Positions 35,333 through 45,422 of a DNA stretch of 64,000 bases are shown in pieces. This DNA comes from Nocardiopsis sp. NRRL B-16309. Its GTDB lineage: Bacteria; Actinomycetota; Actinomycetes; Streptosporangiales; Streptosporangiaceae. The first letter of the stretch is position 1, and each line of letters starts with the position of its first letter. The stretch lies in assembly GCF_001279585.1 (NCBI RefSeq), contig NZ_LGEC01000049.1:62001-126000 (forward strand), written 5' to 3'. The position numbers were made by a program, and so were the translations under genes. The notes under the pieces are model-generated. The model worked only from the letters and a program-made list of their open reading frames with translations. It was not told the DNA's origin and searched no databases.

Positions 35333-35775
35333 CGCCGGGACACCCGCCCGGTGACGGCGGCCTCGTCGCGGGCCCGGTCACGGATCTCCGCGGCCAGGGG
35401 GTCGATCGCGCGCGTGGAGAAACGGCCGAACGCCCACGCCAGCACGAAGGTGAGGAGGAACTGCCCGATTCCCAGGATCAGGGCGACGTTGACGGACTCG
35501 GCGACCTGGTAACTCATCAGGTCGCGCGCGTAGGCCGAGAGCAGAAGGTAGGTGAGGTAGCTGAAAAGGAACAATGACACCAGAACGGCGACCTGGAGCG
35601 CGAACCTCCGGCGGAGTTTCACGAAGCGCGGATCGACGGACAGGCGCTCCCAGGCGTAGGCGGCGTCGGCCCGTTGTCGGCGCCTGGACGAATCCGACCA
35701 GGTCACATCGGCGACGGCGCCCTCCCCCTGGCCGCCACCACGGCTTCTGTAGGTCCCTTCCATGTACTCGACCAC
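35329..35775 (-). CDS. DUF485 membrane protein, partner of the symporter
   Basis: 148 residues. A polar N-terminus of about 55 residues, then R-F-V-K-L-R-R-R-F and two membrane helices (V-S-L-F-L-F-S-Y-L-T-Y and I-G-Q-F-L-L-T-F-V-L-A-W), with the short cytosolic end common to DUF485 proteins. These small proteins accompany ActP-type symporters. GTG 35775 follows AGGGGG by six bases; ATG 35763 is the alternative. First gene of a two-gene operon. Confidence 0.87.
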   Translation of the reverse strand: MVEYMEGTYRSRGGGQGEGAVADVTWSDSSRRRQRADAAYAWERLSVDPRFVKLRRRFALQVAVLVSLFLFSYLTYLLLSAYARDLMSYQVAESVNVALILGIGQFLLTFVLAWAFGRFSTRAIDPLAAEIRDRARDEAAVTGRVSRR

Positions 35776-36259
35776 AGCTCTCCCCCTGAATCGATTCCCG
35801 GATTCCGTCCCCCACGGCCTCCGTCCTGCAACCGGGGCGCACCGAACGGGCGCGGCTTCCCGGATTCCACGAGGCGGTCGCGCGGTCGGACCGCCGTCAA
35901 TGGAGACAGGCCACACCATAACCATCCGGCCCCGCCGCTGTTCGTCGAATGCGCAAATCGATACGCGCGCCCGCGTTCCGCCGTTCTGCGGGAAACGGGC
36001 AAAGAGAACCCGGGGCAAAATACCCGGCACCGCGCCACCCTCCGGCTCCGACGGCCGCGGGGGCGCCCGCACCCTTCCCGATCCCAGGTCACCAGGGGGC
36101 GCACGCGCCGCGCGTGGGCCCAACGACCCGCCGTCTTCGCTAGGCTTCGGGGCGACCCCGAACCCATGACGGAATCCCGGACCACCGGGGTGCCGCGTTC
36201 GTACACGTGTATGATCAGGGGTCCGCCTGTTCACGCCATACCGAAGGGAAATCCCCGCC
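35776..36259. other. Divergent promoter region, symporter operon and Cys-His protein
   Basis: 484 bases without a credible gene. The 12-mer TTCCCGGATTCC occurs twice about 60 bases apart, just upstream of the DUF485 gene. On the right side TATGAT at 36210-36215 is a good -10 box for the + strand gene and overlaps the 10-base palindrome TACACGTGTA (36202-36211). I saw no convincing -35 box. Confidence 0.4.
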
Positions 36260-36523
36260 GTGGTCACCGAGGTCTTCACGCGCAAGTACTGCGACCCCCA
36301 CGCCGTCCGCGAGGAGAAGGTCGAGGCGTCTGAGGTCATCCAGTTCGCCTGGGAGGGCGCCATCCGCGAGGTGGACGCCTGCGAGGAGTGCTTCAAGGAG
36401 CACCAGGTCCGCACGGAGCCCCTCGTCGACTACTCGCGCCCGGTCAAGAAGCGCCGCGCCACCAAGAAGGCGGCGGCCGACAACGGCGGTGCCGCCTCTG
36501 GCGACGGGTCCGCCGACCAGTAG
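36260..36523 (+). CDS. Small Cys/His protein, possible zinc ribbon
   Basis: 87 residues. C-D-P-H near residue 11 and C-E-E-C near residue 40 give one C-x2-H and one C-x2-C pair, consistent with one zinc ion. The tail is basic then Gly/Ala-rich (R-P-V-K-K-R-R-A-T-K-K-A-A), like a nucleic-acid-binding tail. GTG 36260 follows GAAGGGA. No family name recognised. Confidence 0.72.
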   Translation: MVTEVFTRKYCDPHAVREEKVEASEVIQFAWEGAIREVDACEECFKEHQVRTEPLVDYSRPVKKRRATKKAAADNGGAASGDGSADQ

Positions 36524-36533
36524 GACCCGGGGC

Positions 36534-36624
36534 GTGTTCCGCGCACACCCGCCACGCGGGCGGCGTCCGCGGAACACCACACCGGGCGGGTGTCGGCGAC
36601 ACCCCCAGTGGCCGCCGACACCCG
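36534..36624. terminator. Two hairpins in series between convergent genes
   Basis: First stem GTGTTCCGCG/CGCGGAACAC at 36534-36543 and 36568-36577; second, 12-base-pair stem CGGGTGTCGGCG with its complement at 36587-36598 and 36613-36624. Confidence 0.7.
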
Positions 36625-36638
36625 CGTTCGCGAGGGCC

Positions 36639-37733
36639 TCAGCCCTGGCTCATCAGGCGCGCGAACTGTCCGCCGCGCCTGGTCTGCTCGCCCAGACCGG
36701 TCTGGAGCGCCTCGGCGACCGGCAGCCGGGCGTGCACGTACGTGCCGCTCTGGGTCTGCACGGAGGCGCCGAAGCGGCGCATGATCCTCAGCATCGCGGT
36801 GTTGGCCAGCGTGGTCTCGGCCCGCACCTCGGCCAGCCCCCAGTCCGCGGCGATCACCGTCAGCGCCCGGGTGAGCGCCGTCCCCACCCCGCTCCCCTGC
36901 CAGGCGTCCTCCACCAGGAAGGCGATCTCGCCCACGCCCGGGTCGAGCGTGTACATCAGGTGGCCCAGGGCGACCGGCTCCTCCTGCCCCTGGGGGCGCA
37001 CCGCCAGGGTCAGCCCCCGTTCGGCGTCGCAGAACACCCGCAGCATGCGCGGGCTCAGCTCTCTCATGCCCGCGAGGTAGCGGTTGCGCACAGTCTCACC
37101 GGAACAGCGGCGGTGCAGGTCGCGCAGGGCGGGCGCGTCCGCCTCGCGCACCTGGCGCAGCGACAGGCCCAACCCCCGGGTCGTGCGCACGACGCGGTCG
37201 GTGGGCACCGGCCCGGCGGAGGGCATGACCGAGCGCACCAGCGCGTCGGCCCGGCTCGACTCGGTCCACGTGAAGGGGCGGGAGGAGCGCACGACCAGGA
37301 CCCCGCGCAGGGGACCGACCGGCACCAGCATCGAAGTGCCGGGAGCCGTCTCGTCCGCGCTCTCGGCCCGCGTGAGGTTGGTCCAGCGGGCGTCGTCGGC
37401 CAGCAGCAGCTCGCCCAGTGCGTCCGGCAGCCGGTTGGGGTGCGCGCGCAGCCGCGCGGTCAGCAGCAGGGCCCGGGTGACGTCGTCGCCGAGTTCGCGC
37501 CGCTGGGCGGGAACGGCGGTCACCGTGCCGGTGGGACAGTGCTCGGCCAGCGCGCGGACGGCGTCGGTGTGACTGCCCGGGATGTCGACCACGAACTCGT
37601 CGACGACACCGGACACGTCCGTGTGGATGGACAGTCCGACGATGTCGCCGCCACGGGCGGCGAGGACGTCGACGACGCCCGCCAGACCACCGGGGCGGTC
37701 CTCCACCGCGGTCCTGATCCGCCATAGAGCCAC
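36639..37733 (-). CDS. ACT domain - GNAT acetyltransferase fusion
   Basis: 364 residues. Residues 1-75 form an ACT domain (W-R-I-R-T-A-V-E-D-R-P-G-G-L-A-G-V ... G-G-D-I-V-G-L-S-I-H), which usually binds an amino acid. The C-terminal 170 residues are a GNAT fold with V-R-E-A-D-A-P-A-L, G-E-I-A-F-L-V and the acetyl-CoA loop Q-G-S-G-V-G-T-A-L. A weakly conserved middle links them. The design suggests an acetyltransferase controlled by an amino acid. GTG 37733 has AGGAGG six bases upstream; the longer open frame has no such site. Confidence 0.85.
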   Translation of the reverse strand: MALWRIRTAVEDRPGGLAGVVDVLAARGGDIVGLSIHTDVSGVVDEFVVDIPGSHTDAVRALAEHCPTGTVTAVPAQRRELGDDVTRALLLTARLRAHPNRLPDALGELLLADDARWTNLTRAESADETAPGTSMLVPVGPLRGVLVVRSSRPFTWTESSRADALVRSVMPSAGPVPTDRVVRTTRGLGLSLRQVREADAPALRDLHRRCSGETVRNRYLAGMRELSPRMLRVFCDAERGLTLAVRPQGQEEPVALGHLMYTLDPGVGEIAFLVEDAWQGSGVGTALTRALTVIAADWGLAEVRAETTLANTAMLRIMRRFGASVQTQSGTYVHARLPVAEALQTGLGEQTRRGGQFARLMSQG

Positions 37734-37944
37734 TGCGACCTCCTGGGAGGAAGGTGCCCCCCGTCGCCACGGCACCACGCTGTACCGCGACGACGGGACG
37801 CGCACCGACGTGACTCCAGGATCGGGCCGCCGCGTTTCCGCGGCGTCACCCCCGCGTTGAGTTCGCGCACGGGCTCGGTTACCGGCAGATAAACGCCCGC
37901 GGCCGGGGTTCACGACCGGGGTTCACGGCCGGGGCTCGCGGCCG

Positions 37945-39159
37945 TCACCGCCGCCACGGCGTTCCGGCGACCAGTTCCCCGTCCTTCCACACCGCCGCGA
38001 CCTGCGGAACCCCCGGCCGGTAGGCCAGGTAGAGGTGGTTGGGCGCGTCCAGCAGCGTCAGGTCGGCGCGGGCCCCCGGCGCCAGGTGGCCGACGTCGGT
38101 GCGGCGCAGGGCCCGCGCGCCCCCGGCCGTGGCCGCCCAGACGGCCTCGTCGGGCGTCAGGCCCATGTCGCGCACGGCCACCGCGACGCAGAAGGCGAGG
38201 CTGGAGGTGAAGCAGGACCCGGGGTTGCAGTCGCTGGCCAGGGCGACCACGGCCCCGGCGTCGACCAGGGCCCGCGCGTCGGGGTAGGGCTGGCGTGTGG
38301 AGAAGTCCACGCCCGGCAGCAGGGTGGCGACCGTGGGCTCGGGGCGCCGCGCGGCCTGGGCCAGGGCGTCGACGTCCGCGGGCGCCAGATAGGTGCAGTG
38401 GTCGACCGAGGCGGCCCCCAGCTCCACCGCGAGCCGCACCCCGGGGCCGTGCCCCAGCTGGTTGCCGTGCACGCGCGGCAGCAACCCGCGGGAGGTCCCG
38501 GCGGTCAGGACGCGCCGCGAGGCCTCCTCGTCGAAGGCACCGCGCTCGCAGAAGACGTCGATCCACCGGGCGTGGGGCGCGCACGCGTCCAGCATGGGCC
38601 CGGTGACCAGGTCGACGTAGCCCTGCGGGTCGTCGGCGTACTCGGGGGCGACCACGTGCGCGCCCAGGAAGGTGACCTCGTCGGTGACCCGGGCGGCCAC
38701 GGCCAGGCTGCGCTGCTCGTCGGCGACGGTGAGGCCGTACCCGGACTTGACCTCCAGAGTGGTCGTGCCCTGGGCGGCGGCCTCGCGCACGAGGCGCCGG
38801 GCGCCGTCGAGCAGCTCGGCGTCGGAGGCCCCGCGCGTGGCGGCCACGGTCGTGCGGATGCCCCCGGCCGAGTAGGGGCGCCCGCTCATCCGGGCGGCGA
38901 ACTCGCGACTGCGGTCACCGGCGAAGACGATGTGCGAGTGGCTGTCGACGAACCCCGGCAGGACGCACCGCCCGGCGGCGTCGATCCGGGCGTCGGCGGC
39001 GGGCGCCCGGCCGGAGGGCCCGGCCCAGGCGATCCGGCCGTCCTCGATCACCAGCGCCGCGTCCTCGATCTCGCCGACCGAGCCCCGGCCCAGCGCTGGG
39101 TCGTTGGTGACGAGGGTGCCGATGTCGTCGACGAGGATCGTCGAGGGCAGGTCGCTCAT
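37945..39159 (-). CDS. hutI: Imidazolonepropionase
   Basis: 404 residues. Opens the imidazolone ring to N-formimino-L-glutamate, third step of histidine degradation. Amidohydrolase motifs: G-F-V-D-S-H-S-H near residue 75, E-V-K-S-G-Y-G-L near residue 145, V-H-G-N-Q-L-G-H near residue 225, V-D-H-C-T-Y near residue 250 and A-S-D-C-N-P-G-S near residue 300. Last gene of the hut operon; its ATG overlaps the hutF stop. Confidence 0.95.
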   Translation of the reverse strand: MSDLPSTILVDDIGTLVTNDPALGRGSVGEIEDAALVIEDGRIAWAGPSGRAPAADARIDAAGRCVLPGFVDSHSHIVFAGDRSREFAARMSGRPYSAGGIRTTVAATRGASDAELLDGARRLVREAAAQGTTTLEVKSGYGLTVADEQRSLAVAARVTDEVTFLGAHVVAPEYADDPQGYVDLVTGPMLDACAPHARWIDVFCERGAFDEEASRRVLTAGTSRGLLPRVHGNQLGHGPGVRLAVELGAASVDHCTYLAPADVDALAQAARRPEPTVATLLPGVDFSTRQPYPDARALVDAGAVVALASDCNPGSCFTSSLAFCVAVAVRDMGLTPDEAVWAATAGGARALRRTDVGHLAPGARADLTLLDAPNHLYLAYRPGVPQVAAVWKDGELVAGTPWRR

Positions 39160-40526
39160 CGCAGTAGCTCCTTGATCGCCGTGTCGAGTTCGCGGGCGGT
39201 GTCGGGCACCGCCGTGTGGACGCCGTCGCGGACGGTCCACCGGCCGTCGGCCATGACGTGGCGCACGTCCGCGGCGGTGGCCGCGTAGAGCACCGCGTCC
39301 GTGCAGTGGGCGGGGTCGGCCCCGGCCAGGCGCACGCCGTCCAGGGCGACGTTGACCAGGTCGGCGCGGGCGCCCGGGGCGAGGGTGCCCGCGTCCGGCC
39401 AGCCCAGGCAGGCGTGTCCCTGGACGGTGGCCGCGCGCAGCAGGGTGCCGGTGCCCAGGACGCCGCGCCGGTGGGTGCGCAGCCGCTCGTGCAGTTCCAC
39501 GCCCCTGGCCTCGGCGAACACGTCCAGCTGCGCGTGCTGGTCGGTGCCTAGGCTCAGCGGTGCCGGGACCAGGTCGCCGGTGCGGGGCAGTCCGTCGGCG
39601 AGGTCGCGTTCGGTGGTGGGGCACAGGCACACGGTCGCGCCGGACCGGCGTACGGCGGCGACGTCGTCGTCGGTCAGGTGGGTGGCGTGCACCAGGGTGG
39701 TGCGCGCGGTCAGGGCGCCGGCGTCGGCGAGCAGGGCGGTGGGTGTCCGGCCGTAGGCGGCCAGGCAGGCCGAGTTCTCCGCGGGCTGCTCGGACACGTG
39801 CACGTGCAGCGGCAGGTCGTGCTCCTCGGCGAAGGCGGCCACGCCCGGCAGGCGGTCGGCGGGGACCGCGCGCACCGAGTGGGCGGCGGCGCCGGGCCGT
39901 GCGTGGGCGTCGGCCAGGTCCAGGGCCGCCACGCGCTCGGCCCAGGCCTCCACCGAGCCGTCCCCGAACCGCAGCTGGGGCCCGGCGAGCGGCAGGTGCT
40001 CACCGCGGGCGTCCAGGCCCCCCGACAGGTAGCACACGTCCAGCAGGGTGAGGCGGACCCCGGCGTCGGCCGCCGCCGCGACCAGGGCGCGGCCCATGGC
40101 GTTGGGGTCGTCGTAGCGGGCGCCGCCGGCCCCGTGGTGCAGGTAGTGGAACTCGCCCACGCAGGTCACCCCGGACAACGCCATCTCGGCGTAGGCGGCC
40201 CGGGCCAGCCGGAGGTAGCGGTCGGGGTCGAGCCGGTCGGCGGCGCGGTACATCACCTCGCGCCAGGTCCAGAACGACCCGGAGCCGGTGTGCGTGCGCC
40301 CGCGCAGGGCGCGGTGGAAGGCGTGCGAGTGGGCGTTGGCCAGGCCCGGCAGGGTCAGTCCGGAGAGGTGGTCCGCGTCCGGGGGGCGCGGGGCGCCGGA
40401 CTCGACGCGGGCCAGGCGGCCGTCGGCGCCGGTCTCCAGCAGGACGCCGTGCTCGGGGGCGCCGCCGCCGGAACCGGTCCAGGCCCACTCGCACCACAGG
40501 CGGCGGGCGGCGGTCACGGCGGTCAC
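39156..40526 (-). CDS. hutF: Formimidoylglutamate deiminase
   Basis: 456 residues. Converts N-formimino-L-glutamate to N-formyl-L-glutamate and ammonia. Amidohydrolase fold with A-N-A-H-S-H-A-F-H-R near residue 60, G-E-F-H-Y-L-H near residue 120, H-V-H-V-S-E-Q near residue 230, A-T-H-L-T near residue 275 and S-L-G-T-D-Q near residue 315. The F-H-Y-L-H and S-E-Q-P signatures separate HutF from guanine/cytosine deaminases. GTG 40526 overlaps the stop of the M20 gene. Confidence 0.93.
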   Translation of the reverse strand: MTAVTAARRLWCEWAWTGSGGGAPEHGVLLETGADGRLARVESGAPRPPDADHLSGLTLPGLANAHSHAFHRALRGRTHTGSGSFWTWREVMYRAADRLDPDRYLRLARAAYAEMALSGVTCVGEFHYLHHGAGGARYDDPNAMGRALVAAAADAGVRLTLLDVCYLSGGLDARGEHLPLAGPQLRFGDGSVEAWAERVAALDLADAHARPGAAAHSVRAVPADRLPGVAAFAEEHDLPLHVHVSEQPAENSACLAAYGRTPTALLADAGALTARTTLVHATHLTDDDVAAVRRSGATVCLCPTTERDLADGLPRTGDLVPAPLSLGTDQHAQLDVFAEARGVELHERLRTHRRGVLGTGTLLRAATVQGHACLGWPDAGTLAPGARADLVNVALDGVRLAGADPAHCTDAVLYAATAADVRHVMADGRWTVRDGVHTAVPDTARELDTAIKELLR

Positions 40527-41818
40527 GGCGCCACCGCCCCGGCGGGCCGGGCGAGCAGGTCCTGGAGGACGTCGGCCAGGGCGGTGACGCCCGCGTGGCA
40601 GTCGTCGGGCCGGGCCCACTCCTCGGGCGAGTGCGACACCCCGGTGGGGTTGCGCACGTAGAGCATCGCGGTGGGCACGTGCGCCGCGAGCACCCCCGCG
40701 TCGTGCCCCGCGCCGGTGGGGAGCACAGGCACCCCGGTGTCGGTGGAGGGTGGCAGGCCGTCCCCCCGCGCGCCTCCGGCACCGACCACCGCGGCCAGCC
40801 GGTCGCGCAGCCCGTGGGAGAACGACACCAGCGGGGTGCGGGACTCGTTGGTCATCGCCAGACCGACACCGTGCTCGCGGGCCGCCTCCTCCGCGGCCCC
40901 GCGCACGCCCTCGACCACGGCGCCCAGCGCCTCCTCGTCGGCGGCGCGGGCGTCCAGCCAGGCACGCACCAGCGAGGGGATGGCGTTGGTGCCGTTGGGG
41001 GTGATGAGGGCCTTGGCGACGGTGGCGCGGGCGTCGTGCGCCTCGGCCAGCGCCCTGGCGGCCAGGACCGCGTGCGCGAACGGGAGCATCGGGTCGCCGC
41101 GGTCGGCCAGGCGGGTGGTCCCGGCGTGGTCGGCGCGGCCGGTGAAGTCCATCCGCCACCGCCCGTGCGGCCAGATCGAGCTGGCCACCCCCACCGGGTG
41201 GGGGGTGTCGGCCAGGGAGCGGCCCTGTTCCACGTGCAGTTCGACGAACACGTCGAGCAGGCCGAGGGTGTCGGGGTCACCGCCGAGGCCCTGCGGGTCG
41301 AGCCCGGCGTCGGCCATCGCCCGCTCCCACGTCACACCGGCGGCGTCGGTGAGGCTCCGGGCCCGTTCGGGCGCGATCTCCCCGGTGGCCAGGCGGCTGC
41401 CCAGGCAGGGCACACCGAACCGGCCGCCCTCCTCCTCGACGAACACGGCCAGGGCCAGCGGGCGCGCGGGGGTGACGCCGCGGCGGCGCAGCTCGTCGAC
41501 GGCGGCCAGGGCCGAGGCCACACCGAGCGGGCCGTCGAAGGCGCCGCCGTCGGGCACGCTGTCCAGGTGCGAACCGGTGGCCACGGCGCCGGGACCGGGG
41601 ACGCCCCACCAGGCCCACAGGTTGCCGTTGCGGTCGGTGCGCACGTCCAGGCCGCGGGCGGCGGCCGCCTCGGTGAACCAGGCGCGTGCCTCGGCGTCGG
41701 CGCCCGTCCAGGAGAAGCGGTGGTAGCCGCCGCTGTCGGCGTCGCGGCCCACGGGGGCGAGGTCGGCCCAGAGGCGGTCGAACGCCCCGGAGTCGGGGAC
41801 CGGGGGCGGTGTGCTCAC
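40523..41818 (-). CDS. M20 family amidohydrolase, allantoate amidohydrolase type; likely N-formylglutamate step
   Basis: 431 residues. Family M20/allantoate amidohydrolase-like: metal site T-G-S-H-L-D-S-V-P near residue 82, G-A-F-D-G-P-L-G-V, E-E-E-G-G-R-F near residue 130, E-L-H-V-E-Q-G near residue 190 and late G-A-G-H-D-A-G. It lies between hutU and hutF with overlapping stops and starts. No HutG (formylglutamate deformylase) gene is present in the operon, so this enzyme probably removes the formyl group (inference). GTG 41818 is the first codon of the frame near a weak site. Confidence 0.88.
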   Translation of the reverse strand: MSTPPPVPDSGAFDRLWADLAPVGRDADSGGYHRFSWTGADAEARAWFTEAAAARGLDVRTDRNGNLWAWWGVPGPGAVATGSHLDSVPDGGAFDGPLGVASALAAVDELRRRGVTPARPLALAVFVEEEGGRFGVPCLGSRLATGEIAPERARSLTDAAGVTWERAMADAGLDPQGLGGDPDTLGLLDVFVELHVEQGRSLADTPHPVGVASSIWPHGRWRMDFTGRADHAGTTRLADRGDPMLPFAHAVLAARALAEAHDARATVAKALITPNGTNAIPSLVRAWLDARAADEEALGAVVEGVRGAAEEAAREHGVGLAMTNESRTPLVSFSHGLRDRLAAVVGAGGARGDGLPPSTDTGVPVLPTGAGHDAGVLAAHVPTAMLYVRNPTGVSHSPEEWARPDDCHAGVTALADVLQDLLARPAGAVAP

Positions 41819-41847
41819 ATGTGCTCCATGATCAGGTGCTCGGGCGC

Positions 41848-41998
41848 CCGTAGGACGGGCTCTTCAGCTCTTCCGGTGTGTCCGCTCGTTCCTCACGAAC
41901 CCACCTCCAGACCCTCCAGAACCCGTCGGCGCCCTCGCCCTACCCTTCCGGGCCTCCGGCCAAGGCACCCGCAGAACGGGCTCTTCGGTCCTTCCGGT
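41848..41998. repeat. Direct repeat in the hutU-M20 gap
   Basis: Two copies, 120 bases apart (41848-41877 and 41968-41998), of an about 30-base element containing ACGGGCTCTTC and CTTCCGGT, each starting with a CCCG..CGGG mini-hairpin. They fill the only sizeable gap inside the hut operon. Confidence 0.6.
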
Positions 41999-42008
41999 CG
42001 GTCTCGTG

Positions 42009-43667
<1,659 letters not shown>

Positions 43668-43698
43668 GGGCGTCTCCTGGGGTGGTGCGGACCGGGGA

Positions 43699-45246
43699 TC
43701 AGGACAGGGGGGTGACCGACTCGGCCGCCTCGACGACCGTCCCGTCGGCGACCAGGGCGGCGACGGCGGCGATCTCCGGGGACAGGTGGCGGTCGGGCCC
43801 GGGGCCGTCGACGTGCTCGCGCACGGCGCGCACGACGGCTCCGGTGGCGGGCCCGGGCTCCAGCGGCGAGCGCAGGTCCAGGGCCCGGGCCGCGGTCAGC
43901 AGCTCCACGGCCAGCACGGTGGTGAGGCCGTCCACGGCGCGGCGCAGCTTGCGCGCGGCCGACCAGCCCATGGACACGTGGTCCTCCTGCATGGCGGAGC
44001 TGGGGATGGAGTCGACGCTGGCCGGCACCGCCAGGCGCTTGAGCTCGGAGACGATCGCGGCCTGGGTGTACTGGGCGATCATGTGCCCGGAGTCCACACC
44101 GGGGTCGTCGGCCAGGAAGGCCGGCAGGCCGTGGGACCGGGACACGTCGAGCATGCGGTCGGTGCGCCGCTCGGCGATGGAGGCGGTGTCGGCCACGGCG
44201 ATCGCCAGGAAGTCCAGGACGTAGGCGACGGGCGCGCCGTGGAAGTTGCCGTTGGACTCCACGCGGCCGTCGTCCAGGACCACCGGGTTGTCGATCACGC
44301 TGTCGAGTTCGCGTCCGGCGACCAGGAGCGCGTGGTCCAGGGTGTCGCGGGCGGCACCGGCCACCTGCGGGGCGCAGCGCAGCGAGTAGGCGTCCTGGAC
44401 CCGGTTGCAGTCGGGGCCGCGGTGGGAGGCGACGATCGGCGAGTCCGCCAGCAGCGCGGTCAGGTTGGCGGCGGAGGCGGCCTGGCCCGGGTGGGGCCGC
44501 AGCCGCTGGAGTTCGGCGGCGAAGACCCGGTCGGTGCCCAGGAGCGCCTCGACGCTCATGGCGGCGGTGATGTCGGCGACCTTGAGCAGCCGGGCCAGGT
44601 CCTGGCAGGCGAGGACGAGCATGCCGAGCATGCCGTCGGTGCCGTTGATCAGCGCCAGGCCCTCCTTGGCGCCCAGCTCGACCGGGCGGATCCCGGCCGC
44701 GTGCAGCGCGGTGTAGGCGGGCATGAGCGCGCCGGAGGCGTCGCGGACCTGGCCCTCGCCCATGAGCGCCAGCGCCACGTGCGACAGCGGCGCCAGGTCG
44801 CCGGAACAGCCCAGGCTGCCGTACTCGTGCACGACGGGCGTGATCCCGGCGTTGAGCAGGGCCGCGAGGGTGTCGACCGTGGCGACCTCCACGCCGGTGT
44901 TGCCGGAGGCCAGCGTGCGCAGGCGCAGCAGCATGAGGGCGCGCACGACCTCGGTCTCGACCTCGGGGCCGGCCCCCGCGGCGTGGGAGCGGATGAGCGA
45001 GCGCTGAAGGCGGGCGCGCAGGTCGGGGGCGATGTGGCGGGTGGCCAGGGCGCCGAAGCCGGTGCTGACGCCGTAGGCGGGAACCTCGCCCCGGGCCAGC
45101 GACTCGACCCGTTCGCGGCCGTGCCGGACGGCCTTGCGGGTCTCCTCGCCGAGGGTGACGCGGGCGCCGTTGCGGGCGACGTCGAGGACCTGGGCCGGGG
45201 TGAGCGGAGCACCGCCGACGTTGACGGAAGGGACTGCTGTGGACAT
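43699..45246 (-). CDS. hutH: Histidine ammonia-lyase
   Basis: 515 residues. Removes ammonia from histidine to give urocanate. The prosthetic MIO group forms from a tripeptide that is C147-S148-G149 here (in G-S-L-G-C-S-G-D-L-A-P), whereas Pseudomonas HutH has Ala-Ser-Gly. The N-terminal Y-G-V-S-T-G-F-G with the catalytic tyrosine and the later Q-D-A-Y-S-L-R and G-N-F-H-G-A are intact. ATG 45246 gives the standard N-terminus. First gene of the hut operon; a perfect dyad lies 54 bases upstream. Confidence 0.95.
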   Translation of the reverse strand: MSTAVPSVNVGGAPLTPAQVLDVARNGARVTLGEETRKAVRHGRERVESLARGEVPAYGVSTGFGALATRHIAPDLRARLQRSLIRSHAAGAGPEVETEVVRALMLLRLRTLASGNTGVEVATVDTLAALLNAGITPVVHEYGSLGCSGDLAPLSHVALALMGEGQVRDASGALMPAYTALHAAGIRPVELGAKEGLALINGTDGMLGMLVLACQDLARLLKVADITAAMSVEALLGTDRVFAAELQRLRPHPGQAASAANLTALLADSPIVASHRGPDCNRVQDAYSLRCAPQVAGAARDTLDHALLVAGRELDSVIDNPVVLDDGRVESNGNFHGAPVAYVLDFLAIAVADTASIAERRTDRMLDVSRSHGLPAFLADDPGVDSGHMIAQYTQAAIVSELKRLAVPASVDSIPSSAMQEDHVSMGWSAARKLRRAVDGLTTVLAVELLTAARALDLRSPLEPGPATGAVVRAVREHVDGPGPDRHLSPEIAAVAALVADGTVVEAAESVTPLS

Positions 45247-45299
45247 GCCCCCATTCCATCTCCAGCTGCCCCGCCGCAGAAGCCCTGACACGGGGGTTC

Positions 45300-45317
45300 T
45301 GTCTGACATCTCAGACA
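45300..45317. promoter_or_regulatory. Candidate hut operator 1
   Basis: Perfect inverted repeat TGTCTGA-CATC-TCAGACA in the hutH/iclR divergent promoter, 54 bases before hutH. Probable site for the adjacent IclR regulator. Confidence 0.55.
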
Positions 45318-45359
45318 TTCCCTGGTGCCCGTTGTGCGGCGCCGCAAGGGGACCGCCGC

Positions 45360-45379
45360 GTTGGCCCACGTCGGCCAAC
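45360..45379. promoter_or_regulatory. Candidate hut operator 2
   Basis: Perfect inverted repeat GTTGGCC-CACGTC-GGCCAAC, 44 bases before the iclR start. Different sequence from operator 1, so it may serve another protein or autoregulation. Confidence 0.5.
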
Positions 45380-45422
45380 GCCCGGACCTGGGCGGACGCC
45401 GATTCCGTGGAACAATCGGGGT

